NCBI GenBank assembly: GCA_029983555.1
Contig: JASBZH010000003.1
Span: 1 to 51,859, forward strand
DNA from: Peptoniphilus sp.
Lineage (GTDB): Bacteria > Bacillota > Clostridia > Tissierellales > Peptoniphilaceae
Reading direction: 5' to 3'
Length of the DNA stretch: 51,859 nucleotides
Shown: positions 26,594-34,751 of the stretch, one piece after another
Layout of the letters: every line of letters begins with the position of its first letter
Numbering within the stretch: position 1 is the stretch's first letter
Program-made: the position numbers and the translations under genes
Notes under the pieces: generated by a model
What the model saw: the letters and a program-made list of their open reading frames with translations, nothing else
Database searches by the model: none
What the model was told of the DNA's origin: nothing

Positions 26594-27796
26594 ATGGAGA
26601 ATTTATTATCAGTACCTATTAAAGACGATATCTATTACGTTGGAACTAATGACAGAACTACACCACTTTTCGAAGGAATGTGGCCACTTCCACACGGAAT
26701 TGCCTATAACTCATTCATAATAAAAGGTGAAAAAAACATAATTGTCGATTTAGTTAGAGTAAACACAGTCTCAGTTTACCTAGACAAAATAAAAGAAATA
26801 TTAGATGGAGAAGACCTAGACTATATAATAATAAACCACATGGAACCAGATCACACTTCATCAATTAAAGCTGTCCTCGACATCTATCCAAACGCAAAGC
26901 TAATTACAAATAAAAAAGCTGTGGCACTTTTAGAATCCTATTACGATATAGATGACAATATTGAAGTCGTAAAAGACGGCGACACATTAAAACTTGGAGA
27001 CCGAGAGTTCACATTCTACATGACACCAATGGTTCACTGGCCAGAATCAATGGTAACTTATGAAGCAGCTACAAAGACACTTTTCTCACAAGATATCTTT
27101 GGAGGATTCGGAACACTTGATGGAGCAATTTTTGATGACCAAATTGAATTTACTAAAAGATATTTAGAAGAAAGTACAAGATATTTTATAAATATCGTTG
27201 GAAAATATTCACAACAGGCACTAAAAGCCCTTGGAAGACTTGCAGCCCTTGACATCGAATTGATCTGCCCAGTGCACGGACCAGTTTGGAGAGACAATCC
27301 AAAAAGAATAATAGACCTATACACATCTCTTGCAAAACAAGAGACAATTGATGGATGCGTAGTAATATACGGATCAATGTATGGAAACACAGAGCAAATG
27401 GCAGAAGCTGTAGCAAAGGGACTTGTAAAGGGCGGACTTAAAGATGTAAAAATCCGTGACATAACTAAGACATCTAACTCATATTTACTTTCAGATATTT
27501 GGAGATATAAGGGAGTAATCTTGGGATCATGCTCTTACGACAACAATCTATTCCCTCCAATGGACTATTTACTTTCAGAAATTTCTCACCAAAGAATGAA
27601 AAATAACTATTGGGGAATTTTTGGATCATACTCATGGAGCGGCGGAGCACTAAAAACTCTAAAAAAATATATGGAAGACGGAAAATATGACGTGCTAGAA
27701 ACACAACCTGAAATAAAAGGTTCCGCAAATGACGAAGAAATCGAAACACTAATTGCGTTTGGAGAAGAGATGGCAGCAAAAATTTTAAATAAATAG
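26594..27796 (+). CDS. FprA-type flavodiiron protein
   Basis: 400 residues: a metallo-beta-lactamase-like diiron domain (1-250) and a flavodoxin domain (about 255-400). Diiron ligands H82, E84, D86, H87 (HMEPDH), H148, D167 and H228 are all present. FMN-binding loop YGSMYGNTEQMA near 259-270. Cytosolic four-electron oxygen (or NO) reductase that protects anaerobes, fed by rubredoxin or coenzyme F420-type donors; no donor gene lies beside it. AAGGAG site, 11 bases after exoA, then a strong terminator. No extra rubredoxin domain. Confidence 0.96.
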   Translation: MENLLSVPIKDDIYYVGTNDRTTPLFEGMWPLPHGIAYNSFIIKGEKNIIVDLVRVNTVSVYLDKIKEILDGEDLDYIIINHMEPDHTSSIKAVLDIYPNAKLITNKKAVALLESYYDIDDNIEVVKDGDTLKLGDREFTFYMTPMVHWPESMVTYEAATKTLFSQDIFGGFGTLDGAIFDDQIEFTKRYLEESTRYFINIVGKYSQQALKALGRLAALDIELICPVHGPVWRDNPKRIIDLYTSLAKQETIDGCVVIYGSMYGNTEQMAEAVAKGLVKGGLKDVKIRDITKTSNSYLLSDIWRYKGVILGSCSYDNNLFPPMDYLLSEISHQRMKNNYWGIFGSYSWSGGALKTLKKYMEDGKYDVLETQPEIKGSANDEEIETLIAFGEEMAAKILNK

Positions 27797-27812
27797 AATT
27801 TGACATGAAAAT

Positions 27813-27845
27813 GACCTGAGCTACTGAAAGCTCAGGTCTCTTTTT
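27813..27845 (+). terminator. Intrinsic terminator after the flavodiiron gene
   Basis: GACCTGAGCT and AGCTCAGGTC arms (27813-27838), six-base loop, then a T-rich tail. Perfect 10-bp stem. Confidence 0.93.
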
Positions 27846-27876
27846 ATATTAAAATAATTTTCACTTCATCAACCAA

Positions 27877-28008
27877 AACGTAGCACAAGTCGCATTTACA
27901 GAATAAGAATTATGAAGAAAGAGTCCATCCACTCCGTAACCCCAAGCGTAGTAGCAATTACAATTATAATACCTACAAACTCGTCATCCCGAGCGCAGTC
28001 GCATTTAC
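27877..28008. repeat. Degenerate REP-like copies
   Basis: Three decayed or partial copies of one motif. The clearest is at 27982-28008 (CGTCATCCCGAGCGCAGTCGC followed by ATTTAC); weaker ones are at 27877-27903 and 27938-27962 (for example GTAACCCCAAGCGTAGTAGC). They resemble the GTCATCCCGAGCG-type intergenic palindromes found in many bacterial genomes. The short open frame over this stretch is a by-product of the repeats. Confidence 0.7.
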
Positions 28009-28033
28009 TAGATAAAAATAGAAATCAAAAAAG

Positions 28034-28091
28034 CATGACAATCGAACCGCTCGAGGCCGCTTGGCCAAGAAATGTCCTCTTGTCATACTTT
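28034..28091. repeat. Imperfect palindrome between REP-like copies
   Basis: AGCATGACAA and TTGTCATACT arms enclose a GC-rich centre with GGCCGCTTGGCC. Probably another degenerate intergenic repeat; T-rich sequence follows, so it could fold as a terminator in RNA. Confidence 0.4.
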
Positions 28092-28153
28092 TTCTTTGCT
28101 AAAATTAAAAAAATTATTAACCAAAATGCCCGCATCCAGTATATAAAGTAAAA

Positions 28154-28334
28154 TGAGAGTCACACTTACAATGTAAGACCTACGACGGAATCAAATATTC
28201 CTGTTAGGTCTTTAAGAGATCTAGAACTTGAGTAGAGAAAGTCAATCCATCACGTCATCCCGAGCGCAGTCGCACTTACAGTATAAGACCTACGACGGAA
28301 TCAAAGATTCCTGTTAGGTCTTTAAGGGATCTAG
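28154..28334. repeat. Two direct copies of a REP-like palindromic unit
   Basis: Copies at 28154-28223 and 28254-28334 share about 70 bp. Each carries outer arms AAGACCTA and TAGGTCTT around an inner GGAATC-AAA-GATTCC hairpin (one base changed in the first copy) and ends in TTTAAGRGATCTAG. The second starts with a full GTCATCCCGAGCGCAGTCGCA. Mobile, non-autonomous palindromes are the likely nature; no transposase is near. Confidence 0.75.
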
Positions 28335-28380
28335 TAGTAAAGGAGGTAATAATTAACCTTAAAAAATAATTTTTACAACA

Positions 28381-28560
28381 AATAAAAAATTACAAACTTC
28401 TCATAAAATCAATACTGCAACTCCACAACAACAAGATCTTTCGACTTCGCTTGTTCCTTCGTCACAAGCTTCGCTCAAGATGACGTTTATTGGGTTTGTT
28501 AATTAATTTGTTCTACTCAAGACTTTGTCTTTCGTTTCGCTTAGAATGACGTAGTGTTGG
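28381..28560. repeat. Repeat A, first copy
   Basis: Shares most of its length with 28967-29134. It contains two facing REP-like ends, CTCAAGATGACG and CTTAGAATGACG, that are complements of the GTCATNCTGAGCG type. The two A copies differ mainly in the loop between the arms, as expected when palindrome loops evolve faster than stems. Confidence 0.75.
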
Positions 28561-28640
28561 GACTTTCTATAGATTAATCTATTTCTGTACCTTTATTAAA
28601 TATTTTATTCATAGCAGAAGTGTATTGTAGTAACTTCAGC

Positions 28641-28945
28641 AAGAAGCGTTTCGTAAAAAACCGTAAAAAATTTCAGCATGTTTGAGCAAACCATAATGAG
28701 TATCTACAAAAGAATAAAAATATATGAATAAGTAATTTATAAAAATATAAAAACTTGCGAGTTCTGAAATTTAGTTTTTTTGCGGAGAAGTAAAAAGATT
28801 AATATAAAGAATATGTCATCCGAAGAGGGCGTGGGGGTTTGGTTGGAAGCACGAAGGATAGGAAAGGGGGCCTCGCAGCGAATGCGAAATGCCCCCTTTC
28901 TTGTCCTTCGAATAAAGAATTAAAACATAGTTTTAGAAAATAACT
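28641..28945. repeat. Repeat B, first copy (305 bp)
   Basis: Near-identical to 29221-29525, with about five differences in 305 bp, so the duplication is recent. Contains a promoter-like TTGCGG-17-TATAAA (28780-28808) and, 44 bp on, a long hairpin (28852-28910) with arms GAAAGGGGGC/GCCCCCTTTC, outer arms CGAAGGA/TCCTTCG and an inner TCGCA/TGCGA helix. GC-rich compared with its surroundings. No protein-coding frame. It may be a mobile palindromic element or a small-RNA gene. Confidence 0.8.
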
Positions 28946-28966
28946 TGTATTTAAGAAAACTTTCAG

Positions 28967-29134
28967 AATAAAAAATTACAACCTTCTCATAAAATCAATA
29001 CTGCAACTCCATAACAACAAGATCTTTCGACTCGCACTACGTGCTCGCTCAAGATGACGTTTATTGGGGTTGTTAATTAATTTACTTCACTCAAGGCTCC
29101 CCCTTTCGTTTCGCTCAGAATGACGTAGTGTTGG
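28967..29134. repeat. Repeat A, second copy
   Basis: Second copy of 28381-28560, offset about 586 bp. Its inner hairpin loop is shortened to CTCGCACTACGTGCTCG. Together with repeat B it shows that an A+B segment of about 0.58 kb was tandemly duplicated. Confidence 0.75.
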
Positions 29135-29220
29135 CATTATGATCATAATAGATTTATTTTGTGCCTAAATTTTAAAATATTTATATTCTATAAAAACTGA
29201 ATGTCAGAATAATTTTCATA

Positions 29221-29525
29221 AAGAAGCGTTTCGTAAAAAACCGCAAAAAATTTCAGCATGTTTGAGCAAACCATAATGAGTATCTACAAAAGAATAAAAA
29301 TATATGAATAAGTAATTTATAAAAATATAAAAACTTGCGAGTTCTGAAATTTAGTTTTTTTGCGGAGAAGTAAAAAGATTAATATAAAGAATATGTCATC
29401 CGAAGAGGGCGTGGGGGTTTGGTTGGAAGCACGAAGGATAGGAAAGGGGGCCTCGCAGCGAATGCGGAATGCCCCCTTTCTTGTCTTTCGAATAAAGAAT
29501 TAAAACACAGTTTTAGGAAATAACT
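29221..29525. repeat. Repeat B, second copy (305 bp)
   Basis: Second copy of 28641-28945, offset exactly 580 bp. The promoter-like element (29360-29388) and the long hairpin (29432-29490) are both kept; one substitution falls in the inner loop side and one in the outer arm. Conservation to 98% over non-coding sequence fits recent duplication. Confidence 0.8.
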
Positions 29526-29640
29526 AACACTACAAATCCAAAACTATAATATCTTTTACCCTTTTTCTCACGCAGCAAATTTTCTTGTTCTTTCGTCACA
29601 AGTTTTGTTAATAAGACTTTTTTAATAAAATGCGCAATAA
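29526..29640. other. AT-rich spacer
   Basis: No gene, repeat or clear signal seen here between repeat B and the terminator-like hairpin that follows. Confidence 0.5.
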
Positions 29641-29680
29641 AAAAATGCCATTCCTATTTCTATAGTAAAATGGCATTTTT
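29641..29680 (-). terminator. Terminator of the putative structured RNA unit
   Basis: Minus-strand AAAAATGCCATT and AATGGCATTTTT arms with a 16-base loop, then a run of seven T. Stronger in the minus direction. No protein gene lies directly upstream on that strand, which points to a non-coding transcript. Confidence 0.7.
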
Positions 29681-30092
29681 AAAATGCAACTGAATTTTCC
29701 ATCCAATGATAACTTTTTGGTTCTAACACTCTTTCATCACTCTTTCTAAATGAGCAAATATAACTTAAAATTCGCTTATCAAATCATTTACATATCTTCT
29801 AATTTATAAAACTAAAAACTAATTTATTAAATATAACTCAAAGTTCCAACTCTAAAACTTTGTATCCAATAAACAGAATTTAATCCTATATTTCAAAATT
29901 TAAAATCGTACATATCAACATCTTACAACAATCTATATAAAAGTCATTGACTTATTAAGTTTAAAAAGAATCAAAAACTTTCTACTGTAAATAGTCGAGA
30001 TAAATATAGTTTTAATTGGATGGAATTTTCAAGCTACATACCAAATATTACTTTGCTATCGCTTTAGTATATTATTTGGTATTACTATTATA
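29641..30092 (-). ncRNA. Candidate structured non-coding RNA of about 440 nt
   Basis: On the minus strand: a TATAAT (30087-30092) predicts a start near 30080, where a hairpin with perfect 9-bp arms TACCAAATA/TATTTGGTA begins (30039-30081). Next, TTCCATCCAAT (30015-30025 complement) can pair with ATTGGATGGAA (29697-29707 complement), a perfect 11-bp helix closing about 310 nt. Inside is a CAAAGTT/AACTTTG hairpin (29839-29862). The unit ends in a seven-T terminator. No open frame of note. The -35 region is weak. I do not recognise the RNA family; tmRNA, RNase P and 6S features are absent. Confidence 0.4.
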
Positions 30093-30413
30093 CCCCATAA
30101 GCAAAAAATAAACCACATTTTTTTCAAAATTTTTAAAATTTTTTTATATTTTTTTATAAATGGCTATTTATACACATTTATTGTGTAAATTTTTTTAATA
30201 TTTTAATAAAAATAAAGTTTTTATGTGATTTATTTTTATTTTATTTCATGCGTAAATTTAATTTTAAAATCATTCTGAAAAATTTTTCTACAAGAACAGA
30301 ATAATTTATCATTTTATATTTCACAAAATAATTGAATCTATATTTTAAACTTATAAGCTTAATTTTTATAGATCATTGTTATTTAATGTAATGAATTTAA
30401 AAAATATCGCAAC
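30093..30413. other. AT-rich gene-free stretch
   Basis: Very A+T-rich, with long T runs. No coding frame, hairpin or repeat that I can support. The ACACATTTATTGTGT segment near 30171 is a weak palindrome only. Confidence 0.5.
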
Positions 30414-30456
30414 AAAAAACTCCCCCTCTAGGGGGAGTCCTCGTCCGTTTTCACGG
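30414..30456 (-). terminator. Double-hairpin terminator of the ClC operon
   Basis: Reading the minus strand: CCGT-GAAA-ACGG (a GNRA tetraloop), the linker ACGAGG, then ACTCCCCC-TAGA-GGGGGAGT followed by six T. Sits about 110 bases past the ClC stop. The second hairpin is a very strong terminator; the first may stabilise the 3' end. Confidence 0.88.
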
Positions 30457-30568
30457 TGTAAAAAAAGTAATTTATTTCATTAGTGATTGCAAAATTGAAT
30501 ATTTTTTATACATATTTTCAAAGGTATAAAATATATTTTTATTATCTTATCACCAATATATTTTTTCG

Positions 30569-32107
30569 TCAAGCTTTTTCTAATTCTCTAGACAAGAATT
30601 TATCTATTTCTAAAAAGTACTCGGATTTGGCAAGTATTAATAGTTTATCTCCCGCCCTTATCGCATCATTTGCCTCCGGAACAAATTCGTAATTGTCCCT
30701 TTCTATAGAGATTATTATTAAATGTCTTGGAAAGTCAATCTCCGCTAAGGTTTTTCCTATAATATTTGATCCCGCATTTACTCCATATTCAAATACTGAA
30801 TATTCTGATAAATCTCTTTCTGGAGTTTCCAACAAATTTTTGTCCTTTAATTGTCTTTCAAAAAGTGTTTCATAAACTGGATCTACTCTTAATACTTCTG
30901 CAACATAGTATGCGACTACAACAACTATTGATAGTCCTATTAAATGTTCAAAAGTTGAAGTCATTTCACTTACTAGCACGATTGAAAGAATTGGACTTCT
31001 GACAACTGATGCAAGTATCCCGCTCATTCCAAGGATTATAAAGTTTACATAATATGGATGAAGTCCACTATAATTTCCAAAAAATGCGTATACAAGAGCA
31101 CCACAAGCTCCTCCTATAACTAGAACTGGCAAAAATATTCCGCCTTGAACTCCACTTCCATAACAAAATGTTGTGTAGAAAAGTTTGATTACTATTATGA
31201 GAAGTATATATTTTAGTGAAAATTGTATGTTTGCAATGCTTTCTAAAAGTGAGTGTCCTCCGCCTGTCATTTCTATAAAAAAGTATCCGACTAAAATTGT
31301 GACACCCATAAGTACAGAGTATTTTATCGCTTTTGAATTAAATTTTTTGAAAAAATCTTGAAATGCAACGATTAATTTGTTAAAAAGTACTCCTATAAAT
31401 CCTGTACAAATTCCAATTATTACTGCGATCCACATGAATTTAATTGGGAGGGATTCTTTTACTGCAAATGAAAAGGAAGTGTCATAGCCCATTATTGCAA
31501 ATGATACGTAATTTGCTATGATTGATGCAATTAGCGATGGAAGTAACACGAATTTTGAAAATGATTTGTGAAGTTCTTCCATTGCAAAGATACATCCTGC
31601 CATTGGTGCGTTAAAGGCTGCTGCAAGTCCCGCTGCAGCTCCTGCTGTAATCATATATTTTACTTCGTCAGGTGGTCTTTTTAAAATTCTGCCAATTGTC
31701 TTTGCACTGGCGCCGCCCATTTGAATTGAAGGACCTTCTCTTCCCATTGAAAATCCCATCAAGTTTCCAAGTCCTCCACCTACGATTTTAGATACTAGGG
31801 TTTTTTCTGCATTCATGTCAAATTTTCCGAGTATCTCTCCTCTAATTTGAGGAATACCACTTCCTCCAGAAAGTGGTGCAATCTTTAGTAAATAACTTAT
31901 AATAACAGAAATAACTAATGCTAGAACTAATATTATAATTACATTTTTGTAATCAAAGCTTGCATACATTGTCTCTCTAAAAATTCCCATCTTAGAAACT
32001 ATAAATCTATACAACACAGAAAACAGACCAGCGAAAGTTCCAACGACTATAGATTCAAATAATATTGCGATTATAGTCTGCTGCTTGTTGTAAAAATTAT
32101 TTCTCAT
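30569..32107 (-). CDS. ClC-family chloride/proton antiporter with C-terminal TrkA-C domain
   Basis: 512 residues. The ClC membrane domain (about 10-420) has the chloride-site motifs GSGIPQ (82-87) and GREGPS (122-127); the gating glutamate E124 is present, and a glutamate in FAMEELHKSF sits where the proton glutamate of antiporters lies. The cytosolic TrkA-C (RCK_C) domain (about 430-508) replaces CBS domains and may bind a nucleotide such as c-di-AMP, inferred from relatives. It does not carry features I would call fluoride-specific. Overlaps the upstream gene by 11 bases. Confidence 0.93.
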   Translation of the reverse strand: MRNNFYNKQQTIIAILFESIVVGTFAGLFSVLYRFIVSKMGIFRETMYASFDYKNVIIILVLALVISVIISYLLKIAPLSGGSGIPQIRGEILGKFDMNAEKTLVSKIVGGGLGNLMGFSMGREGPSIQMGGASAKTIGRILKRPPDEVKYMITAGAAAGLAAAFNAPMAGCIFAMEELHKSFSKFVLLPSLIASIIANYVSFAIMGYDTSFSFAVKESLPIKFMWIAVIIGICTGFIGVLFNKLIVAFQDFFKKFNSKAIKYSVLMGVTILVGYFFIEMTGGGHSLLESIANIQFSLKYILLIIVIKLFYTTFCYGSGVQGGIFLPVLVIGGACGALVYAFFGNYSGLHPYYVNFIILGMSGILASVVRSPILSIVLVSEMTSTFEHLIGLSIVVVVAYYVAEVLRVDPVYETLFERQLKDKNLLETPERDLSEYSVFEYGVNAGSNIIGKTLAEIDFPRHLIIISIERDNYEFVPEANDAIRAGDKLLILAKSEYFLEIDKFLSRELEKA

Positions 32108-33314
32108 TTTCCATCATCCTCTTATTTTTTAGCTCATTCCACTGAGCTTGATTTAATTTTAAAACTTCTATCGCATCACTTTTCCTTTCGATTTTATCAG
32201 GATTAGTGTTAATTCTAAATGCAACTTCATTTAGTAGAGTTCCCTTTAATTTAGAGTCAAATTTAAAAGATCTGCCCCTATATACATCTGTAAATTCTCC
32301 ATCAATTCTTAGATTTTTGTCGTCATGATATATGAATTTTTGATTCAAAGGATAGTAACTCATTCTAAAGTTTCTTCCATTAATGTGACCATAAAATGTA
32401 TTGTAGTGATCGTTTTTTTCTTTAGATATTCTAAATTGAAAATCTGGAAGAGTGATTTCAAATTTATCTTTAAAATCTAAAAAGTAAAGTTTATCCAAAG
32501 AATAGAGCTTAACTAGTTTGCCGTCCTCGTCAGTTATTATATAAATCTCAAGCTCATCTCTATTTTCTAAATCTCGATCGAGCTTTTTCTTTATAATATC
32601 AAATGCTTTGGCAATTTTTTCATAAGAAAAGTTGTCTCTCGTCTTGTAAAATTCAAAAGTTTTGTCGATTAAATTTTTTAATTTATCGGGCTCTAATGTG
32701 ATTTTATATTTATAATTCGACACCTTTCTAACTTTTATTGAATGAAGGACGTCTGTGTATTCATCTTTTACACATTTTTTGAGCTCATTATTGTAATCGC
32801 TAAAGGATTTGGGAGCTTTAAATAGATCTTGTTTATTTATGTTGTATCCAAGCTCTCTAAAAGCTGTTGAATTTTTATAAAGGCTATTTAAAGTGTTGGA
32901 GTCAATATAAAAAACGTATGGTGAGAAATTGCTATCTTCTATATAAACCTCGTTATTTATTACACTTTCTTCGCGAAAAGTCTTGTAATTATTTCCTCTG
33001 TTGTATCTTTTGTAAAGATATTTGGACTTATTTAACACATCATTTGTGTTTATATATTGCCATCTCTCTTTATAAAAAATTCCCTTGTCTATAAATAGAG
33101 AAAAAGTCATATTCCCTTCCGTCTTTAAGTCGTAATAAATTTCCGAAAGTTCAAGCCCTTCAAAATAATTGTCAATTTGATCTACTGCCCTTGTCTCGAC
33201 AGAATATAGTGCATTTGCGACAATTTTTTTTGGATATGTATTAAATTTATAAAAGCCAAAGGCAATGGCTATAATTAACGCCAGGCCGATTAAAATCCTT
33301 TTAGTCTTCATCAT
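32097..33314 (-). CDS. Membrane-anchored extracellular protein of unknown function
   Basis: 405 residues. N-terminal basic residues plus a hydrophobic helix (about 6-22), with no lipobox cysteine, then a long Lys/Tyr/Asn/Asp-rich outer domain without cysteines except one. The repeated aromatic strands (FKFDSKLKG, FRISKEK, YIITDEDG) suggest a beta-rich fold. No family recognised. Its last 11 bases overlap the ClC start, so the two are translationally coupled and may act together. A leading MM gives two possible ATG starts one codon apart. Confidence 0.75.
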   Translation of the reverse strand: MMKTKRILIGLALIIAIAFGFYKFNTYPKKIVANALYSVETRAVDQIDNYFEGLELSEIYYDLKTEGNMTFSLFIDKGIFYKERWQYINTNDVLNKSKYLYKRYNRGNNYKTFREESVINNEVYIEDSNFSPYVFYIDSNTLNSLYKNSTAFRELGYNINKQDLFKAPKSFSDYNNELKKCVKDEYTDVLHSIKVRKVSNYKYKITLEPDKLKNLIDKTFEFYKTRDNFSYEKIAKAFDIIKKKLDRDLENRDELEIYIITDEDGKLVKLYSLDKLYFLDFKDKFEITLPDFQFRISKEKNDHYNTFYGHINGRNFRMSYYPLNQKFIYHDDKNLRIDGEFTDVYRGRSFKFDSKLKGTLLNEVAFRINTNPDKIERKSDAIEVLKLNQAQWNELKNKRMMENEK

Positions 33315-33360
33315 TAAACACCTATTAATAGTTTACAACAAAGTTAAAAAAATACCAATA

Positions 33361-33392
33361 AAAAAGAGCCTTTTGCTCTACAAAAAGGCTCT
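33361..33392 (-). terminator. Intrinsic terminator after the MATE gene
   Basis: Minus-strand AGAGCCTTTT and AAAAGGCTCT arms (33365-33392), followed by six T. Seven bases past the MATE stop. Confidence 0.9.
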
Positions 33393-33398
33393 AATAAA

Positions 33399-34751
33399 TT
33401 AAGTTGTTTTGTCTCTCCATTTTCCAAATTTAAAATATATTAAATTTAAAATCATATTTAGTGCATAAGATACAGGATATGCAACACTTATTACCCTAAT
33501 TGAATTGTAAATAGGCATACCTATGTGTACAAATAAAAGTCTAAATATGCAAATTGAAAATAAAGATATAACCATTGGTGCTACTGCTTCTCCACTTCCT
33601 CTTACAAATCCAGAAACTGTCTCTGCAACGCCAAATAGCCAAATTCCAAAACTCAAAATAATAAGGAAATCAGCACCATAATCCACAACCTCTGGATCTG
33701 AATTAAACATTGCAATAAGTGGTCTTGCAAATACAATTGCAACTACTGAAAGAATTGCAGAAAGAATTAGAGTTATAATTATTGAAACCTTAACTCCCTC
33801 TCTTAATCTGTCAAACTTTCTCGCACCCATATTCTGTCCAGCAAATGTCGTTGCCGCCAGGGCGATTGCCTGAAGGGACATAAATAAAAATCCATCGATC
33901 CTACCTTCTGCTGCAATACCTGCTATGGCTGCCGATCCAAAAGTATTTATCTTCGCTTGGAACACTACATTTGTAAATGAAAGTAGCGAAGTTTGTACTC
34001 CAGTTGGAATTCCAATCTTAAAAATTTGCTTTGCTTCATTCTTGTGAAGCTTGATTTCATTTCCCCTAAGTCTATAGCTTGCATCAGTTTTTAAAAGTGA
34101 CACTGTAACTAAAACTGCAGATACAATTTGCGCGCTTAATGTTGCAATACCTGCTCCAAGTACAGATAAATCTAAAAGTCCAACGAGTAACAAGTCGAGC
34201 ACAATATTTACAATAGCAGAGACACACAAGAAGTTAAAAGGTCTCTTAGAGTCTCCCGCTGCTCTTAAAATTGATGCTCCCATATTGTAAACCAAAATAG
34301 GTATAGTTCCAAGGAAAAATACTCTCATATAGAGAGTTGCATCTTCTGCAATTTCAGGTGGAGTATCAATTGCCCTAATAAATAGCGGCGTCAAAAGTAT
34401 TCCTATAACCGTTATGATAAGCCCGGAAGTAATACCCAAGTAGTAGGATACTCCAACAGACTTTCTAAGTTCTTCCCTATTATTAGATCCATAGTATAGA
34501 GATATTATAACTGATGCACCAGTTGTAAGCCCCAAAAATAGACCGATTAAAAGGTTGGATATAGGACCAGTTGCTCCAACAGCAGCCATTGGATTTTTGC
34601 CTGCGAACTGACCAACTATCATAAGGTCTGCAGTATTATAAAGTTGTTGCAAAAAGTTTGTAAGTAAAAGAGGTATCGCAAATTTAATTAAACCCTCTGC
34701 AATGGAGCCTTCAGTTAAATTAATATTTCTACTTATTCTCTTTTTACTCAT
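33399..34751 (-). CDS. MATE-family multidrug/cation efflux transporter
   Basis: 450 residues with twelve hydrophobic segments in two similar six-helix halves, the MATE (MatE/DinF) arrangement. Typical segments: FAIPLLLTNFLQQLYNTADLMIVGQF, AVGATGPI, and in the second half FAGQNMGARKFDRLREG. Expels drugs or metabolites with sodium or protons; substrate unknown. Starts inside the end of the NnrE gene (8-base overlap), an unusual pairing that suggests co-translation. Confidence 0.93.
   Translation of the reverse strand: MSKKRISRNINLTEGSIAEGLIKFAIPLLLTNFLQQLYNTADLMIVGQFAGKNPMAAVGATGPISNLLIGLFLGLTTGASVIISLYYGSNNREELRKSVGVSYYLGITSGLIITVIGILLTPLFIRAIDTPPEIAEDATLYMRVFFLGTIPILVYNMGASILRAAGDSKRPFNFLCVSAIVNIVLDLLLVGLLDLSVLGAGIATLSAQIVSAVLVTVSLLKTDASYRLRGNEIKLHKNEAKQIFKIGIPTGVQTSLLSFTNVVFQAKINTFGSAAIAGIAAEGRIDGFLFMSLQAIALAATTFAGQNMGARKFDRLREGVKVSIIITLILSAILSVVAIVFARPLIAMFNSDPEVVDYGADFLIILSFGIWLFGVAETVSGFVRGSGEAVAPMVISLFSICIFRLLFVHIGMPIYNSIRVISVAYPVSYALNMILNLIYFKFGKWRDKTT

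Noticed and set aside
27058..27462. 134-residue minus-strand frame inside the flavodiiron gene
   Set aside because: Shadow frame inside a fully convincing flavodiiron coding sequence.
27912..28151. 79-residue open frame starting MKKESIHSVTPSV
   Set aside because: It runs through several REP-like copies, has no ribosome binding site, and its composition follows the repeats, not a protein.
29839..29866. Minus-strand GTTTTAGAGTTGGAAC segment resembling a type II CRISPR repeat
   Set aside because: Single occurrence in an AT-rich stretch; it forms a simple hairpin in the candidate RNA and there is no array.
29981..30005. TTTCTACTGTAAATAGT segment resembling a Cas12a-type direct repeat
   Set aside because: Only one copy, no spacer array, the stem does not match the usual TCTAC/GTAGA pattern, and no cas gene is present.
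30414..30456. ACGAGG linker between two hairpins, reminiscent of guanidine-II riboswitches
   Set aside because: It lies downstream of the ClC gene with no gene after it on that strand, and the hairpin loops (GAAA, TAGA) lack the required ACGR.
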